A stretch of 47,901 bases of DNA, taken from the NCBI GenBank assembly GCA_022822785.1, contig JAJEAL010000058.1:1-47901 (forward strand). Reading direction: 5' to 3'. Origin of the DNA: Candidatus Poribacteria bacterium. GTDB lineage: Bacteria; Poribacteria; WGA-4E; PCPOR2b. The notes under the pieces are model-generated. The model worked only from the letters and a program-made list of their open reading frames with translations. It was not told the origin of the DNA and did no database searches. Of the stretch, positions 35,159 through 44,180 are shown piece by piece. Every line of letters begins with the position of its first letter. Position 1 is the first letter of the stretch. The translations under genes and the position numbers were made by a program.

Positions 35159-36655
35159 GTGAATCTAAAGTTAGTTCTGTATACACTCGGTAATCTGTTG
35201 ATTTGTCTTGCTGCGGCCATGTTATTCCCGCTGCTGATTGCCTTTTACCGTAGAGGAATAGAGACCGGATCTGACCTGCGAGCGTTTATACTCTCTTTTT
35301 GTGTCACGCTCATTGTCGGATTGATACTTCGTCTGACCACCAAATCGGATCAAGGGCTTGGTAACAAAGAAGGGGTCGCCGTTGTCTCGTTAGGCTGGAC
35401 TGTTATCGCGCTATTTGGGTCGCTTCCCTATCTGTTTGATCGGGTATTTGCGGCAGCCGGAAGGAATTGGCTGGTTGAGTTTTCGTTCTGCTATTTTGAA
35501 TCCATGTCCGGTTTCACGACGACGGGAGCGACTGTCCTTCTTGAAATCGAGCATCTGACCTATGCTATCTTGTTCTGGCGCAGTCTGACACATTGGCTAG
35601 GTGGCATGGGCATTGTTGTGCTCGCCGTAGCGATCTTACCGATGTTAGGCGTTGGTGGGATGCAGCTTTTTCGTGCGGAAGTGCCGGGCCCTGAGAAAGA
35701 CCGTCTAACGCCACGCATCACACAGACCGCTAAGCTGCTCTGGGGCGTTTATGTGCTTATCTCTGGCCTCGAAATGCTACTGCTCTGGCTTGGTGGGATG
35801 ACATGGTTCGATGCGTTGTGTCATACCTTTGGAACGATGGCAACCGGTGGTTTTTCGACCCAAAATTTGAGTATCGGTCAATACAACACCGTCTACTTTG
35901 ATGTCGTTATTATCATCTTTATGTTCCTTGCCGGGGCGAACTTTTCCCTACACTATCGTGCCCTACGCGGCGATTTCAGAGGCTACGCTAGAGACTCTGA
36001 GTTCCGTTTCTACGGCTTGATGCTATTCGTATGTATTAGTCTTATCGTCTGGAACACAATGACCGCAAGGGTCGATGAGCAAGTTGTTTTTGACTCGTTT
36101 GGAACAGCACTACGTTACGCCGCTTTTCAGGTTGTATCAATCATCACAACGACAGGCTACGGAACTTTCGACTTTGAGCAGTGGCCCGCACTATCACAGT
36201 TTATTTTAGTTATCCTAATGTTTTTCGGCGGATGTGCAGGGTCAACAGGAGGTGGGATGAAACATGTCCGTCTTCTGTTACTGATTAAACAAGGATATGT
36301 TGAAATTAAACGTCTGATACTGCCCCACGCGGTGCTCCCCGTTAAACTTGGCGACCGGGTTGTTCCACAAGAGGTGATGACGAACATCCTCGGCTTTTTC
36401 TTTCTGTTTATTGGTATCTTTGCAATCGTTACTTGCATCATGGCGACCTTGGGATTAGATCTAATCAGTGCTGCTGCCGCTACAATCGCAACTATGGGGA
36501 ATATAGGTCCCGGACTTGGATCCGTTGGTCCCATTGATAATTACGCACATATCCCTACAATCGGCAAATTTGTTCTTTCTTTTTGCATGTTACTCGGACG
36601 GTTAGAACTATATACGGTCTTGATTTTATTTGCCCCAGAGCTGTGGCGACGATAA
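35159..36655 (+). CDS. trkH: Trk potassium uptake channel subunit TrkH
   Basis: A 498-residue polytopic inner-membrane K+ channel. It has repeated selectivity-type loops such as ESMSGFTTTGATVL, TMATGGFSTQNLSI, IITTTGYGTFDFEQW and ATMGNIGPGLG, each ahead of a hydrophobic helix, plus LTHWLGGMGIVVLAVAILPMLGVGG. The start is a GTG at 35159 without a strong ribosome site, probably coupled to trkA translation. The final conserved part ends LGRLELYTVLILF. It works with the TrkA ring encoded upstream. Confidence 0.95.
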   Translation: MNLKLVLYTLGNLLICLAAAMLFPLLIAFYRRGIETGSDLRAFILSFCVTLIVGLILRLTTKSDQGLGNKEGVAVVSLGWTVIALFGSLPYLFDRVFAAAGRNWLVEFSFCYFESMSGFTTTGATVLLEIEHLTYAILFWRSLTHWLGGMGIVVLAVAILPMLGVGGMQLFRAEVPGPEKDRLTPRITQTAKLLWGVYVLISGLEMLLLWLGGMTWFDALCHTFGTMATGGFSTQNLSIGQYNTVYFDVVIIIFMFLAGANFSLHYRALRGDFRGYARDSEFRFYGLMLFVCISLIVWNTMTARVDEQVVFDSFGTALRYAAFQVVSIITTTGYGTFDFEQWPALSQFILVILMFFGGCAGSTGGGMKHVRLLLLIKQGYVEIKRLILPHAVLPVKLGDRVVPQEVMTNILGFFFLFIGIFAIVTCIMATLGLDLISAAAATIATMGNIGPGLGSVGPIDNYAHIPTIGKFVLSFCMLLGRLELYTVLILFAPELWRR

Positions 36656-36675
36656 ACGCTAAGGCGGGAAAACCG

Positions 36676-37146
36676 ATGATTGATCCGGTCTATCTTAACG
36701 TCCTATGCCAGATCCACGCCCGGTTGTCCAACACAGATGTGAATTGGGTCGTTACAGGGAGTCTCGGTTTCGCCCTTCAAGGTGTCCCCGTCCAACCCAA
36801 CGATATTGACCTCCAGACCGACAAAGCGGGTGCTTATGAAATTGAACATCTATTTTCAGATGTGGTGATTAGGAAGGTCAGGTTTTCTACTACAGAGCGG
36901 ATTAAATCCCACTTTGGCGCATTGCAGATTGACGGCATTGAGGTGGAGATCATGGGAGACATTCAGAAAAGGGGAGCGGATGGTGTCTGGGAGGAGATTG
37001 TGGATCCGGCGCGTTATAAGCGAACAGTAGAGATTGACGGAATGCTTGTGCCGGTCCTATCGTTAGAATACGAATACCAAGCCTATCTAAAATTCGGAAG
37101 GGTCGAGAGGGCAAAGATGCTAAGGAAATGGCTGGACCATGGATAA
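36676..37146 (+). CDS. Nucleotidyltransferase-fold protein
   Basis: A 156-residue protein with a minimal nucleotidyltransferase signature: Gly28-Ser29 in VVTGSLGFALQG and the acidic pair Asp43/Asp45 in PNDIDLQTD. A third acidic residue may be in GIEVEIMGD. Such proteins include antitoxin or toxin-like MNT/AbiE relatives and sugar or tRNA nucleotidyltransferases; the role here is unknown. The ATG at 36676 has GGGA upstream. Its stop overlaps the start of the HAD hydrolase gene by 8 bp, so the two are probably made together. Confidence 0.7.
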   Translation: MIDPVYLNVLCQIHARLSNTDVNWVVTGSLGFALQGVPVQPNDIDLQTDKAGAYEIEHLFSDVVIRKVRFSTTERIKSHFGALQIDGIEVEIMGDIQKRGADGVWEEIVDPARYKRTVEIDGMLVPVLSLEYEYQAYLKFGRVERAKMLRKWLDHG

Positions 37147-37834
37147 GATTACAACCATCTCATTTGACGCAGATGATACGCTGTGGGATTTTGACGGAGT
37201 GATGCGGCACGCGCTAGGGTGCGCGTTGCAAGAACTTTGTCGTTTCGTTCCTTCCACTCCTGATTCTCTCTCTATTGCAACCCTGATTGCCATTCGGAAT
37301 CGAGTTGCTGAGGAACAAAAAGATAGAAGGGTGACCCATGAAGCGATTCGGCTCGAAGCGTTCAGGCGAACACTTCAGTTTATCGGAATGCCTAACGAGT
37401 GCCTAGCCGCTCACCTTCATGCGCTGTACCTCAAACATCGGTTTGAGGATATTCAATTCTTCGATGATGTGCTCCCTGCGCTGAATGCGCTGCGTGGTCG
37501 TTATAGTATGGGTGTATTATCCAATGGTAATACCTATCCGGACCGTTGTGGGTTGGCAGGTTACTTTCAATTTGTGGTGCTCGCCCAAGATTACGGCATC
37601 CGAAAACCGGATCCACGGCTTTTTGAGGTCGCCCTCGGACATGCAGGTTGCACAAAACGGCAGCTTCTGCATGTGGGTGACTCTTTCCAAAATGACGTCA
37701 TCGGTGCGAAGCAAGCTGGCGTGCGATCTGTTTGGCTGAATCGCCAAGGTACAGCTAATGACACAGAGCAGCAACCCGATTTTGAAATAGCATCTCTAAG
37801 GGAACTGACGGAGGTCCTTGAGCATCTCGCGTAA
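37139..37834 (+). CDS. HAD superfamily hydrolase (HAD-IA, YjjG-like)
   Basis: A 231-residue HAD phosphatase with all four motifs: Asp10/Asp12 in SFDADDTLWDF, Ser in VLSNGNTYP, Lys in GIRKPDPRLF, and the acidic pair in HVGDSFQNDVIGA. The helical cap of about 80 residues follows motif I. Relatives dephosphorylate nucleotides or small phosphorylated metabolites in the cytoplasm; the substrate is not predictable. It overlaps the preceding nucleotidyltransferase-fold gene. Confidence 0.9.
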   Translation: MDKITTISFDADDTLWDFDGVMRHALGCALQELCRFVPSTPDSLSIATLIAIRNRVAEEQKDRRVTHEAIRLEAFRRTLQFIGMPNECLAAHLHALYLKHRFEDIQFFDDVLPALNALRGRYSMGVLSNGNTYPDRCGLAGYFQFVVLAQDYGIRKPDPRLFEVALGHAGCTKRQLLHVGDSFQNDVIGAKQAGVRSVWLNRQGTANDTEQQPDFEIASLRELTEVLEHLA

Positions 37835-37882
37835 TCGTCAAATAATTCTGCATAAGCGTAAACTATCTACAGGAGGATAAAC

Positions 37883-38959
37883 ATGCCACAACTTTTTGGA
37901 ACTCAGTACACTAAACAGCAACTATTAGAATTAGTTGGGGATATGACCCAACTGGCGGGCGCCCGCCGAGCCGAATTGGTGGAAGGAAACGAACGAGGAT
38001 CCGATCTGATTGAAGTTTTCAACGCTTCTGGTCTCTGTTTTTCAATTCTATCAGGGCGTTCTCTTGATGTTGCGTCTGCCCACTACAAGGGGATGTCCTT
38101 GGGTTTTCGTGGTAGCACCGGCGATGTGGGACCTGCCTTCTACGAGCCCCAAGGTTATGGGTGGATGCGCGGTTTTTTTGGCGGGTTGGTGACCAGTTGC
38201 GGCATGATTTTTACGGGCCACCCTGAAGTCGATCCCGAAGAGGAAGACGAGGAACTTGGGCTTCACGGTCGCCTCTCCTTTATACCTGCCAAGGGTGTTG
38301 CCGCTGAGTGTGCTTGGGAAGGTGAGAATTATATAGTGCGTGTTAGAGGAAAGATGCGTGAGGCGGTGGTTTTTGGCACTAATCTAGAGCTGAGCCGAGA
38401 AATCTCTACGGTGCTAGGTGAAAAATGTCTGCGGATTCATGACCGCATTGAGAACCTCAGTGTAGACCCTTCGCCGTTAATGTTTGTCTACCATACAAAC
38501 CCCGGGTTTCCAATCTTGGATGCCGGCAGCCGCGTACTAATCAACAGTGAGAAGAGCACCGAATGGTTGGAAGATCAGGACGTCAGTCCTGAAGACTACA
38601 CGGTGGCGCTTGAACCGCAACAGGAAGCACACGACGATGTATACATACACCGGCCCATCGCAGACGCGGAAGGGAACGTACATGTCGGGTTGATTAACGA
38701 CAGACTACAGTTCGGGCTTTACTGGAAATTCCCCATTGAAGAGATGCCTATCGTTACCCATTGGCAACACTTCCACAGAGGCACGTATGTAACTGGCATC
38801 GAACCCGGCAATGTCAGTATGCTTGGACGGTCTTGGAATCGCAAGCACGGCTATTTGGAATATATCCAACCCGGCGAGGTCCGAGAGTTTCATCTAGAAA
38901 TCGGCATTCTGGAGGGTGAAAGCGAAATTCGTGCCCTAGAACAGCGGATTGGCGGGTAA
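37883..38959 (+). CDS. DUF4432 / aldose-1-epimerase-like protein
   Basis: A 358-residue beta-sandwich protein of the DUF4432 type related to galactose mutarotase. Signatures include LSGRSLDVASAHYKGMSLGF, LHGRLSFIPAKG and the C-terminal TYVTGIEPGN. The family is thought to act on sugars or sugar acids, but its reaction is not established here. AGGAGGATA precedes the ATG. It ends a long plus-strand run; the convergent DUF2007 gene starts 27 bp further on. Confidence 0.8.
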   Translation: MPQLFGTQYTKQQLLELVGDMTQLAGARRAELVEGNERGSDLIEVFNASGLCFSILSGRSLDVASAHYKGMSLGFRGSTGDVGPAFYEPQGYGWMRGFFGGLVTSCGMIFTGHPEVDPEEEDEELGLHGRLSFIPAKGVAAECAWEGENYIVRVRGKMREAVVFGTNLELSREISTVLGEKCLRIHDRIENLSVDPSPLMFVYHTNPGFPILDAGSRVLINSEKSTEWLEDQDVSPEDYTVALEPQQEAHDDVYIHRPIADAEGNVHVGLINDRLQFGLYWKFPIEEMPIVTHWQHFHRGTYVTGIEPGNVSMLGRSWNRKHGYLEYIQPGEVREFHLEIGILEGESEIRALEQRIGG

Positions 38960-38986
38960 TCGTCTAGTTCTCAAAGCTGTTGGGAG

Positions 38987-39451
38987 TTACTTGAACAGAT
39001 GTTCGCATTCCTGACACTTCCATTTTTTTCTAAGAAATGGAAGTGGAACACTCAAGAGGACCCAAGAAGCAAACACCAAACGGCGCGAGAATTTCTCATA
39101 ATACACATCTTCTGAACCGCATTGCGGACAACGAATCTTGCTGTCGTCACCTCCCTGGTCTATTTCAGATTCTGCTAAAGCAGGCTTGTCTCCAGTTGTG
39201 TCAGGATTCAAAACAGCTTGGAGGATTTCGTTCGCTCGCTCGACATCTGCTACTTTTACTTGTACTCCAACGCCACCAATGGCATTGGAGTAGAGCCAAT
39301 TCATAGTAACGGTGTGCTCGTTGGTAAGAAAACACTCGATTCCTTCCGACTCCAACCACGCTACAACCGGATCTGCCTCAGTCGGGTGACTAAAATTGGC
39401 AACTGTTATGAGATTCTCGTCATATGTGTGCGTATTCAAAGCGGCTGCCAT
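38987..39451 (-). CDS. DUF2007 plus zinc-ribbon protein
   Basis: A 154-residue protein. Residues about 13-80 form a DUF2007 signal-transduction-like domain (VANFSHPTEADPVVAWLESEGIECFL, GGVGVQVKVADVERANEIL). A C-terminal zinc ribbon follows with Cys108, Cys111, Cys146 and Cys149 (CPQCGS and CQECEH), split by a hydrophobic loop (LVFASWVLLSVPLPFL) that might touch the membrane. Function unknown. It is downstream of the sulfatase on the same strand, separated by 47 bp. Confidence 0.78.
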   Translation of the reverse strand: MAAALNTHTYDENLITVANFSHPTEADPVVAWLESEGIECFLTNEHTVTMNWLYSNAIGGVGVQVKVADVERANEILQAVLNPDTTGDKPALAESEIDQGGDDSKIRCPQCGSEDVYYEKFSRRLVFASWVLLSVPLPFLRKKWKCQECEHLFK

Positions 39452-39498
39452 TTTTCAACTCCTTTATCGAACACGAAAGAGCACAGGAGGTTACCCGA

Positions 39499-41241
39499 TT
39501 AAGCGATTTTTGTCACATAAACGTAGTAAGCGCCGATAGATTCTCCCGCATGGTCAGTCAGAAAAGTCCGTAGTTGCATCTCACCGGCAGCGAGGCGAAA
39601 AGTAAATGTAACACCGTTTGCGTTCGGATCAATTGATTGTGTTGCCTCCTGATCGCTGACACATAAACGGGCGGTCTTCAGATCGAGAGCTTTCCCGCCG
39701 TGATACCAGTCTATGATTTCACCCGGAATCCCAGCGGTGAGTGGCTTATCCTCCTCCTTGGGCCACCGTCTCAGTTCAAAAGCATACTCCCCATCTTCAG
39801 CGATTTCGATTGCCCAATATCCGTTACACACAAGTCCCTGACGAACCTGTCCCTGATTCCATGCTTGTTGTTCTCCGTGCCAATCGTGGGTGGTCAAGAG
39901 GGATACTTTTTCGTTCTCCGTGCCTAATACAATCGGAGGGTCTTCGCCAAAACGTGGCGATACCAGTTCCCACCACGCTTCGTAATGCTCCCGCAATTCT
40001 TTAACAACCTCCGGATGTTCAGCAGCGATGTCGTTTCGTTGTTCCGGATCAACCTCTATATCATAAAGTTCAACACCGTTAATCAAACGCCAACGCTGCG
40101 TCATGGTCGCGCTCTGTTTCCACTTAATTGGATGTTCAACGCGTTGGGAATCGGTCACAGTGACACGTTCAGGCAATATGCTCGTGGCGCCCCTGAGCAG
40201 CGGCGCGAGGCTCATGCCGTGAAAACTGCCCGCTCCGAAACCAACTTGTGAAATATCTAGTCCGCAGAGATCGATCAACGTTGGGAGTAGATCGATATTC
40301 GCAGTAAGCTGGTCGATATCTTTACCTTCCGTGAACCCACCGTTGGGCCAATGCATGAAAAGTGGCACGCGATGGCCCCCCTCGTATTCCGAGCCTTTCC
40401 TCCCACGCCTGCCAGCGTTGAAACCTTCTCTGACGAATTGCCTCTCGTCCAGTGTGCAACCCTCGGCTGAACCGTTGTCAGTCATAAAGATAAGGATTGT
40501 GTTGTCTTCAATACCAAGCTTACGGAGATGGTTCCTGAGCCTTGCCATATTCTCGTCGATATTGACAATCATGCCGTAAAAGTTGGCTCTAGCATCGGGG
40601 ATATGTCCATAATACGGTTCACTGTAGCCGTTTGGGACACGGTATGGACCGTGTGGGGCATTGGTCGGGAGGTAACAAAAGAAAGGGTGCTCTCTGTTTT
40701 TTTCGATAAACTTCATTGCTTCATCGAACCAGACATCGGTACAATAACCCTCAAACGGTTCTTTGACCGCGTTGCGGGAGTAAGTATCGTCGAAGTAGTC
40801 ATTTCCCCAGTGGTCGGGTGTTTGGCTAATCCCGCCGCCACCGTGATAGAGTGCTTCTTCAAATCCACGGTCATGGGGTCTATAGGGATAGTTGTCACCC
40901 AAATGCCACTTGCCAAACATGCCGGTCTTGTAACCGTTTGCCCGAAAAATATCCGCCATCGTACGCTCATCGTTTCGGAGGAGCGAGCGGCCACCGATAG
41001 TATGCCACACACCGGTGCAGTTGCAGTAACGTCCGGTCATAATGCCCGCTCGTGTGGGAGCACAGGTGGGACCGACATGCAGATTGGTCAAACGAAGGCT
41101 TTCGCTGTGTAAATTATCTAGATTCGGTGTCTCAATTATCGGATTCCCGTGACAACTAAAATCCCCGTAGCCTTGGTCGTCGGTGATGACAAAGACGAGA
41201 TTTGGCTTTTGCTCAAGTGAATCAGTAGGTGTTGGCATCAT
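39499..41241 (-). CDS. Formylglycine-dependent sulfatase
   Basis: A 580-residue type I sulfatase. The FGly motif is CAPTR (Cys60) followed by AGIMTGR; calcium-site residues appear in FVITDDQGYGD near the N-terminus and in FMTDNGS. The conserved FGKWHLGD is also present. It would remove sulfate esters from sulfated sugars. No signal peptide is visible, so it may act in the cytoplasm on imported material. The Cys must be oxidised to formylglycine by another enzyme not found here. The start ATG at 41241 has GAGGAAAATA upstream and lies inside the last 20 bases of recQ. Confidence 0.9.
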   Translation of the reverse strand: MMPTPTDSLEQKPNLVFVITDDQGYGDFSCHGNPIIETPNLDNLHSESLRLTNLHVGPTCAPTRAGIMTGRYCNCTGVWHTIGGRSLLRNDERTMADIFRANGYKTGMFGKWHLGDNYPYRPHDRGFEEALYHGGGGISQTPDHWGNDYFDDTYSRNAVKEPFEGYCTDVWFDEAMKFIEKNREHPFFCYLPTNAPHGPYRVPNGYSEPYYGHIPDARANFYGMIVNIDENMARLRNHLRKLGIEDNTILIFMTDNGSAEGCTLDERQFVREGFNAGRRGRKGSEYEGGHRVPLFMHWPNGGFTEGKDIDQLTANIDLLPTLIDLCGLDISQVGFGAGSFHGMSLAPLLRGATSILPERVTVTDSQRVEHPIKWKQSATMTQRWRLINGVELYDIEVDPEQRNDIAAEHPEVVKELREHYEAWWELVSPRFGEDPPIVLGTENEKVSLLTTHDWHGEQQAWNQGQVRQGLVCNGYWAIEIAEDGEYAFELRRWPKEEDKPLTAGIPGEIIDWYHGGKALDLKTARLCVSDQEATQSIDPNANGVTFTFRLAAGEMQLRTFLTDHAGESIGAYYVYVTKIA

Positions 41242-43060
41242 TATTTTCCTCATTCGGAGCGACGAGTCGTAAGCTCGGATCGCAGAGATCGCAGCTGCCG
41301 CACCGGGCGTCCTCCTTGACTTTCTCTCCGAAGTACTCTCTTACCAATCGCCCACGGCACTCTTCCGCAAGCGCGTAAAAGATAATCTGATCAATCTGAC
41401 GATTCTTGCTGCGAAGGTAGTCCTCAAAGCCCATCTGATCCGCGGATATTGAGGCGAACAGATCGCTGTCTTCAAGTAATTCAATCAATGTCAAATTCTC
41501 TGCTCCCCAATATCTCAGATAACCTTCGCTCTGCAAGTCAACTAGCTGCTCCATAAGTCGATCGGGACGTAGATCCATTTCTCGGCAAAAATCTATGATG
41601 TGCAACTCTGATCGAGAGCGCAGGTGGTTTAGTAGAGTTCGTGGTGATTCATCAACAGTCTCTGCCGTGTCACTGTAATTCACAGGAGGTGTTCTCACCG
41701 AGAGTTTTGAAGATACGTTATATGACCTCCGTAGAAAACCGAGTTTCTCCAAGTGGCTAAGCCCAACTCTAATTTTGCCTTCGTTGAAACCGCTCAGCCA
41801 CTCTAATTCCTCTGCTTCAAACATCCGAAAGTTAGCGACCGAGGGAAAAGTCTCAATAATTTGCAGGAGTTTGAGGAGATCCGGTTTATTGGGCGCACTA
41901 TCGTTGATGAAATACTCATGTAGATTTCGGTCCTCGGAGCAATAAAATAGGATACAGTGAGCAATTTCGCCATCCCGGCCAGCACGTCCCGCCTCCTGAT
42001 AATACTGTTCCAGAGTGCCCGTCATCGTCCAGTGGATGATATATCGGATGTTAGATTTATCAATCCCCATCCCGAATGCATTGGTGGCAACAACCAGATC
42101 GAGGCCGTCAGGTCCATCATTAAAGAACCGATCCTGCACCCGTTTACGCTCAAAATCTTCGCGTCCAGCGTGATAAAAATCGACACGGTGTCCACGTTTC
42201 TGCAGATAGCGCGCAATCTCCTCTGTTTCCCGCCGACGTCCGGCGTACACAATCCCCTTGCCCGTTAGCTGCTGCAGGTGTGTATCAAGGAGCGGGTATT
42301 TTTCGGCATCCGTCGAAACTTCACAAACACTAAACTTCAGATTACTACGTTCAATACCACGGATAGAAGTCTCAGGCGGTTGAATTTCTAACTGCTCTAT
42401 AATATCTTTCCTTACATCAGGCGTTGCAGTTGCTGTGAACAGAGCAATTGAATTTGGGTGTAATTTGCTGATGGCATCACGAAGCGCGAGGTAGGAAGGA
42501 CGGAAATCGTGTCCCCATTGAGAGATACAGTGTGCTTCGTCAATCACAAATAGGGAGATTCGGTGCGAATCTAGCAGGTTCAGAAACCGACGACTGCGAA
42601 AGCGTTCTGGGGCGATATAGAGCAGTTTGATATCTCCACGTCTTAGTCGTTCTAGCTCCGTACTGTACTCTTCCCAGCTTAGGCTGCTGTTAAGTAGTGC
42701 TACTGAATAAATCTTTTGCTCATGTAAGGCATCGACTTGGTCTTTCATCAAAGAAATCAGTGGAGAAACAACTACAGTTACTCCCGGCAACATTAGCGCT
42801 GGCAACTGGTAGCAGAGCGATTTCCCGTAGCCGGTTGGAAAAGAGGCAAGAGTATTTTCTCCATTCAGAATCTTTTCTACAACTTCACGTTGTCCGTCCC
42901 GAAAGTCGGGATAGCCAAAATACCTTTGTAGTGCTGCGAGTAATTCATCTGTTGCTTCATCTTGGGTGCCCTCCGTTGAAACTGGAATGGCTGCGGGCAC
43001 CTCACCCGGTGTATTGAGAAGCTCGTCTACATTTTGAAGGAGTGCTTTTAAATCTTTCAT
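41222..43060 (-). CDS. recQ: RecQ family ATP-dependent DNA helicase
   Basis: A 612-residue RecQ-type helicase. It has Walker A (PTGYGKS, about 75-81), the PLISLMKDQV motif Ia, the DEAHCISQWGHDFRP box, TATATP, NAFGMGIDKSN and the QEAGRAGRDG motif VI. The C-terminal zinc part ends in RCGSCDLC, and an intervening winged-helix-like region (VGLSHLEKLGFLRRSY) is present; I do not see a clear HRDC domain. It unwinds recombination and repair intermediates. The 3' end overlaps the sulfatase start. A 152-bp gap separates it from the upstream sigma gene. Confidence 0.93.
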   Translation of the reverse strand: MKDLKALLQNVDELLNTPGEVPAAIPVSTEGTQDEATDELLAALQRYFGYPDFRDGQREVVEKILNGENTLASFPTGYGKSLCYQLPALMLPGVTVVVSPLISLMKDQVDALHEQKIYSVALLNSSLSWEEYSTELERLRRGDIKLLYIAPERFRSRRFLNLLDSHRISLFVIDEAHCISQWGHDFRPSYLALRDAISKLHPNSIALFTATATPDVRKDIIEQLEIQPPETSIRGIERSNLKFSVCEVSTDAEKYPLLDTHLQQLTGKGIVYAGRRRETEEIARYLQKRGHRVDFYHAGREDFERKRVQDRFFNDGPDGLDLVVATNAFGMGIDKSNIRYIIHWTMTGTLEQYYQEAGRAGRDGEIAHCILFYCSEDRNLHEYFINDSAPNKPDLLKLLQIIETFPSVANFRMFEAEELEWLSGFNEGKIRVGLSHLEKLGFLRRSYNVSSKLSVRTPPVNYSDTAETVDESPRTLLNHLRSRSELHIIDFCREMDLRPDRLMEQLVDLQSEGYLRYWGAENLTLIELLEDSDLFASISADQMGFEDYLRSKNRQIDQIIFYALAEECRGRLVREYFGEKVKEDARCGSCDLCDPSLRLVAPNEENNDANTY

Positions 43061-43212
43061 AGGACAAAGATTGCTTCCAATTGACTTGCAGCGGAAGCAG
43101 ATGCCGCCTTTTTACGCGGAGCCGCCTGAGAAACATCGATTGTCTCGATCTGTTTTGGCAGGACTTATTGTATCATAACGAGGAAGTTAGGAGGAGTTTT
43201 CACAAAACTTGG

Positions 43213-43854
43213 TTAGGAGTTTAGGGCCCATTCCGGTCGTTCGTTCTTCAAATACGGACTTAGAAGTATCTGCAAGCGCTTATGGGCATGGTGAAGGTGC
43301 GCTTTGATTGTGCCTTCCGATCGATCCAATTGCGCGGCTATCTCCTTCAATTGAAGTCCATCGTGATATCGAAGATTAAAGACGCGCTGCTGTTTGGGCG
43401 GAAGTTGCTCTACTGCTTGACCAATGATATGTCCAAGTTCTTGAGCTTCTGCATGATCCGGTGGCAATGGACTTGCATCGTTAAACACTATCTCGTCGTT
43501 GTTCTCTGTTGTTAAATTTTCAAGAGATAAAGTTTGCCTCCGTTTCTGCTGGCGAATGAAGTCAATGCAGAGGTTAGTGGCAATCCGATAGAGCCAACTA
43601 TAGAAAGCTGATTGCCTTTTAAAATGAGGCAAGGCGCGAAAGGCTTTGATGAAAATCTCTTGCGAGAGGTCGCGCGCAGTTTCAGCGTTAGGTACATACT
43701 TATAAACCAAGTTATAAATTTTTCCCTGATATTTGATGACTAGCTCGTTAAAAACTTCCTTTTCACCGTTCTGGAATCGTTCGACAAGCTCTTTTTCGTC
43801 AGTAGGCGGAGGTGTTGAAGGTCTAGATCTGGATAAAGTGTTACATTCGATCAC
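43213..43854 (-). CDS. ECF-type RNA polymerase sigma factor (second)
   Basis: A 213-residue ECF sigma factor. Region 2 contains KEVFNELVIKYQGKIYNLVYKYVPNAETARDLSQEIFIKAF and SWLYRIATNLCIDFIRQQ. Region 4 contains LPPKQQRVFNLRYHDGLQLKEIAAQL and the helix-turn-helix SEGTIKAHLHHAHKRL. The GTG at 43854 is chosen because AAAGGAGA precedes it; a longer frame to a TTG at 43956 starts inside a tandem repeat. No anti-sigma gene is adjacent. A histidine kinase is divergently encoded across a 326-bp region. Confidence 0.92.
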   Translation of the reverse strand: MIECNTLSRSRPSTPPPTDEKELVERFQNGEKEVFNELVIKYQGKIYNLVYKYVPNAETARDLSQEIFIKAFRALPHFKRQSAFYSWLYRIATNLCIDFIRQQKRRQTLSLENLTTENNDEIVFNDASPLPPDHAEAQELGHIIGQAVEQLPPKQQRVFNLRYHDGLQLKEIAAQLDRSEGTIKAHLHHAHKRLQILLSPYLKNERPEWALNS

Positions 43855-43937
43855 GTTGCGTTCTCCTTTGCAGTGCCGAACAGGCAATGTAAACCAGTAC
43901 TTAGCAGCTGGTGCCAATCTTTTTATTACACACCGAT

Positions 43938-43973
43938 CTGTATCAAATTGTTCCAACCTGTATCAAATTGTTC
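43938..43973. repeat. Tandem 16-bp direct repeat, operator candidate
   Basis: CTGTATCAAATTGTTC occurs twice without mismatch (43938-43953 and 43958-43973), with a 4-bp spacer and a 20-bp period, close to two helical turns. It lies 84-119 bp upstream of the sigma GTG and 36-71 bp upstream of the kinase -35 element. A shared binding site for a regulator is a reasonable inference. Confidence 0.8.
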
Positions 43974-44008
43974 TCATTTCATGAATTTCTATAGTGGGTG
44001 CTTTCAAC

Positions 44009-44038
44009 TTGACATCCAGCGTAAATCTCGGCTATAGT
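44009..44038 (+). promoter_or_regulatory. Sigma-70 promoter of the histidine kinase gene
   Basis: TTGACA (44009-44014, perfect) and TATAGT (44033-44038) are 18 bases apart, with a predicted start near 44045. The leader of about 136 nt opens with a perfect CCCGCCA/TGGCGGG hairpin (44049-44055 with 44062-44068) and has a second one, TGCATC/GATGCA (44102-44107 with 44111-44116). Confidence 0.72.
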
Positions 44039-44180
44039 AATGAGCCAACCCGCCAATCCGGTGGCGGGGTAGATAGTGAGACAAGCGCTCCACTTCTGCT
44101 CTGCATCGAAGATGCAAGTATGTTGCCATTAATGCCTTTAAGCTCAGCTCATGTTCTTTAGGTATAGGTCTAAGATTCTT

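Larger units (their letters stand above)
43855..44180. promoter_or_regulatory. Divergent regulatory region between sigma and kinase genes
   Basis: A 326-bp non-coding region. It holds the tandem 16-mer repeat at 43938-43973, the kinase promoter at 44009-44038 and two perfect leader hairpins (44049-44068 and 44102-44116). No RNA gene is recognised. Confidence 0.55.

Noticed and set aside
40528-41112. Plus-strand open frame of 194 codons
   Set aside because: Antisense to the clearly coding sulfatase; the translation has no family pattern.
41222-43060. Walker A variant PTGYGKS in RecQ as a possible defect
   Set aside because: The position varies freely in P-loops; the Gly, Lys and Ser are kept.
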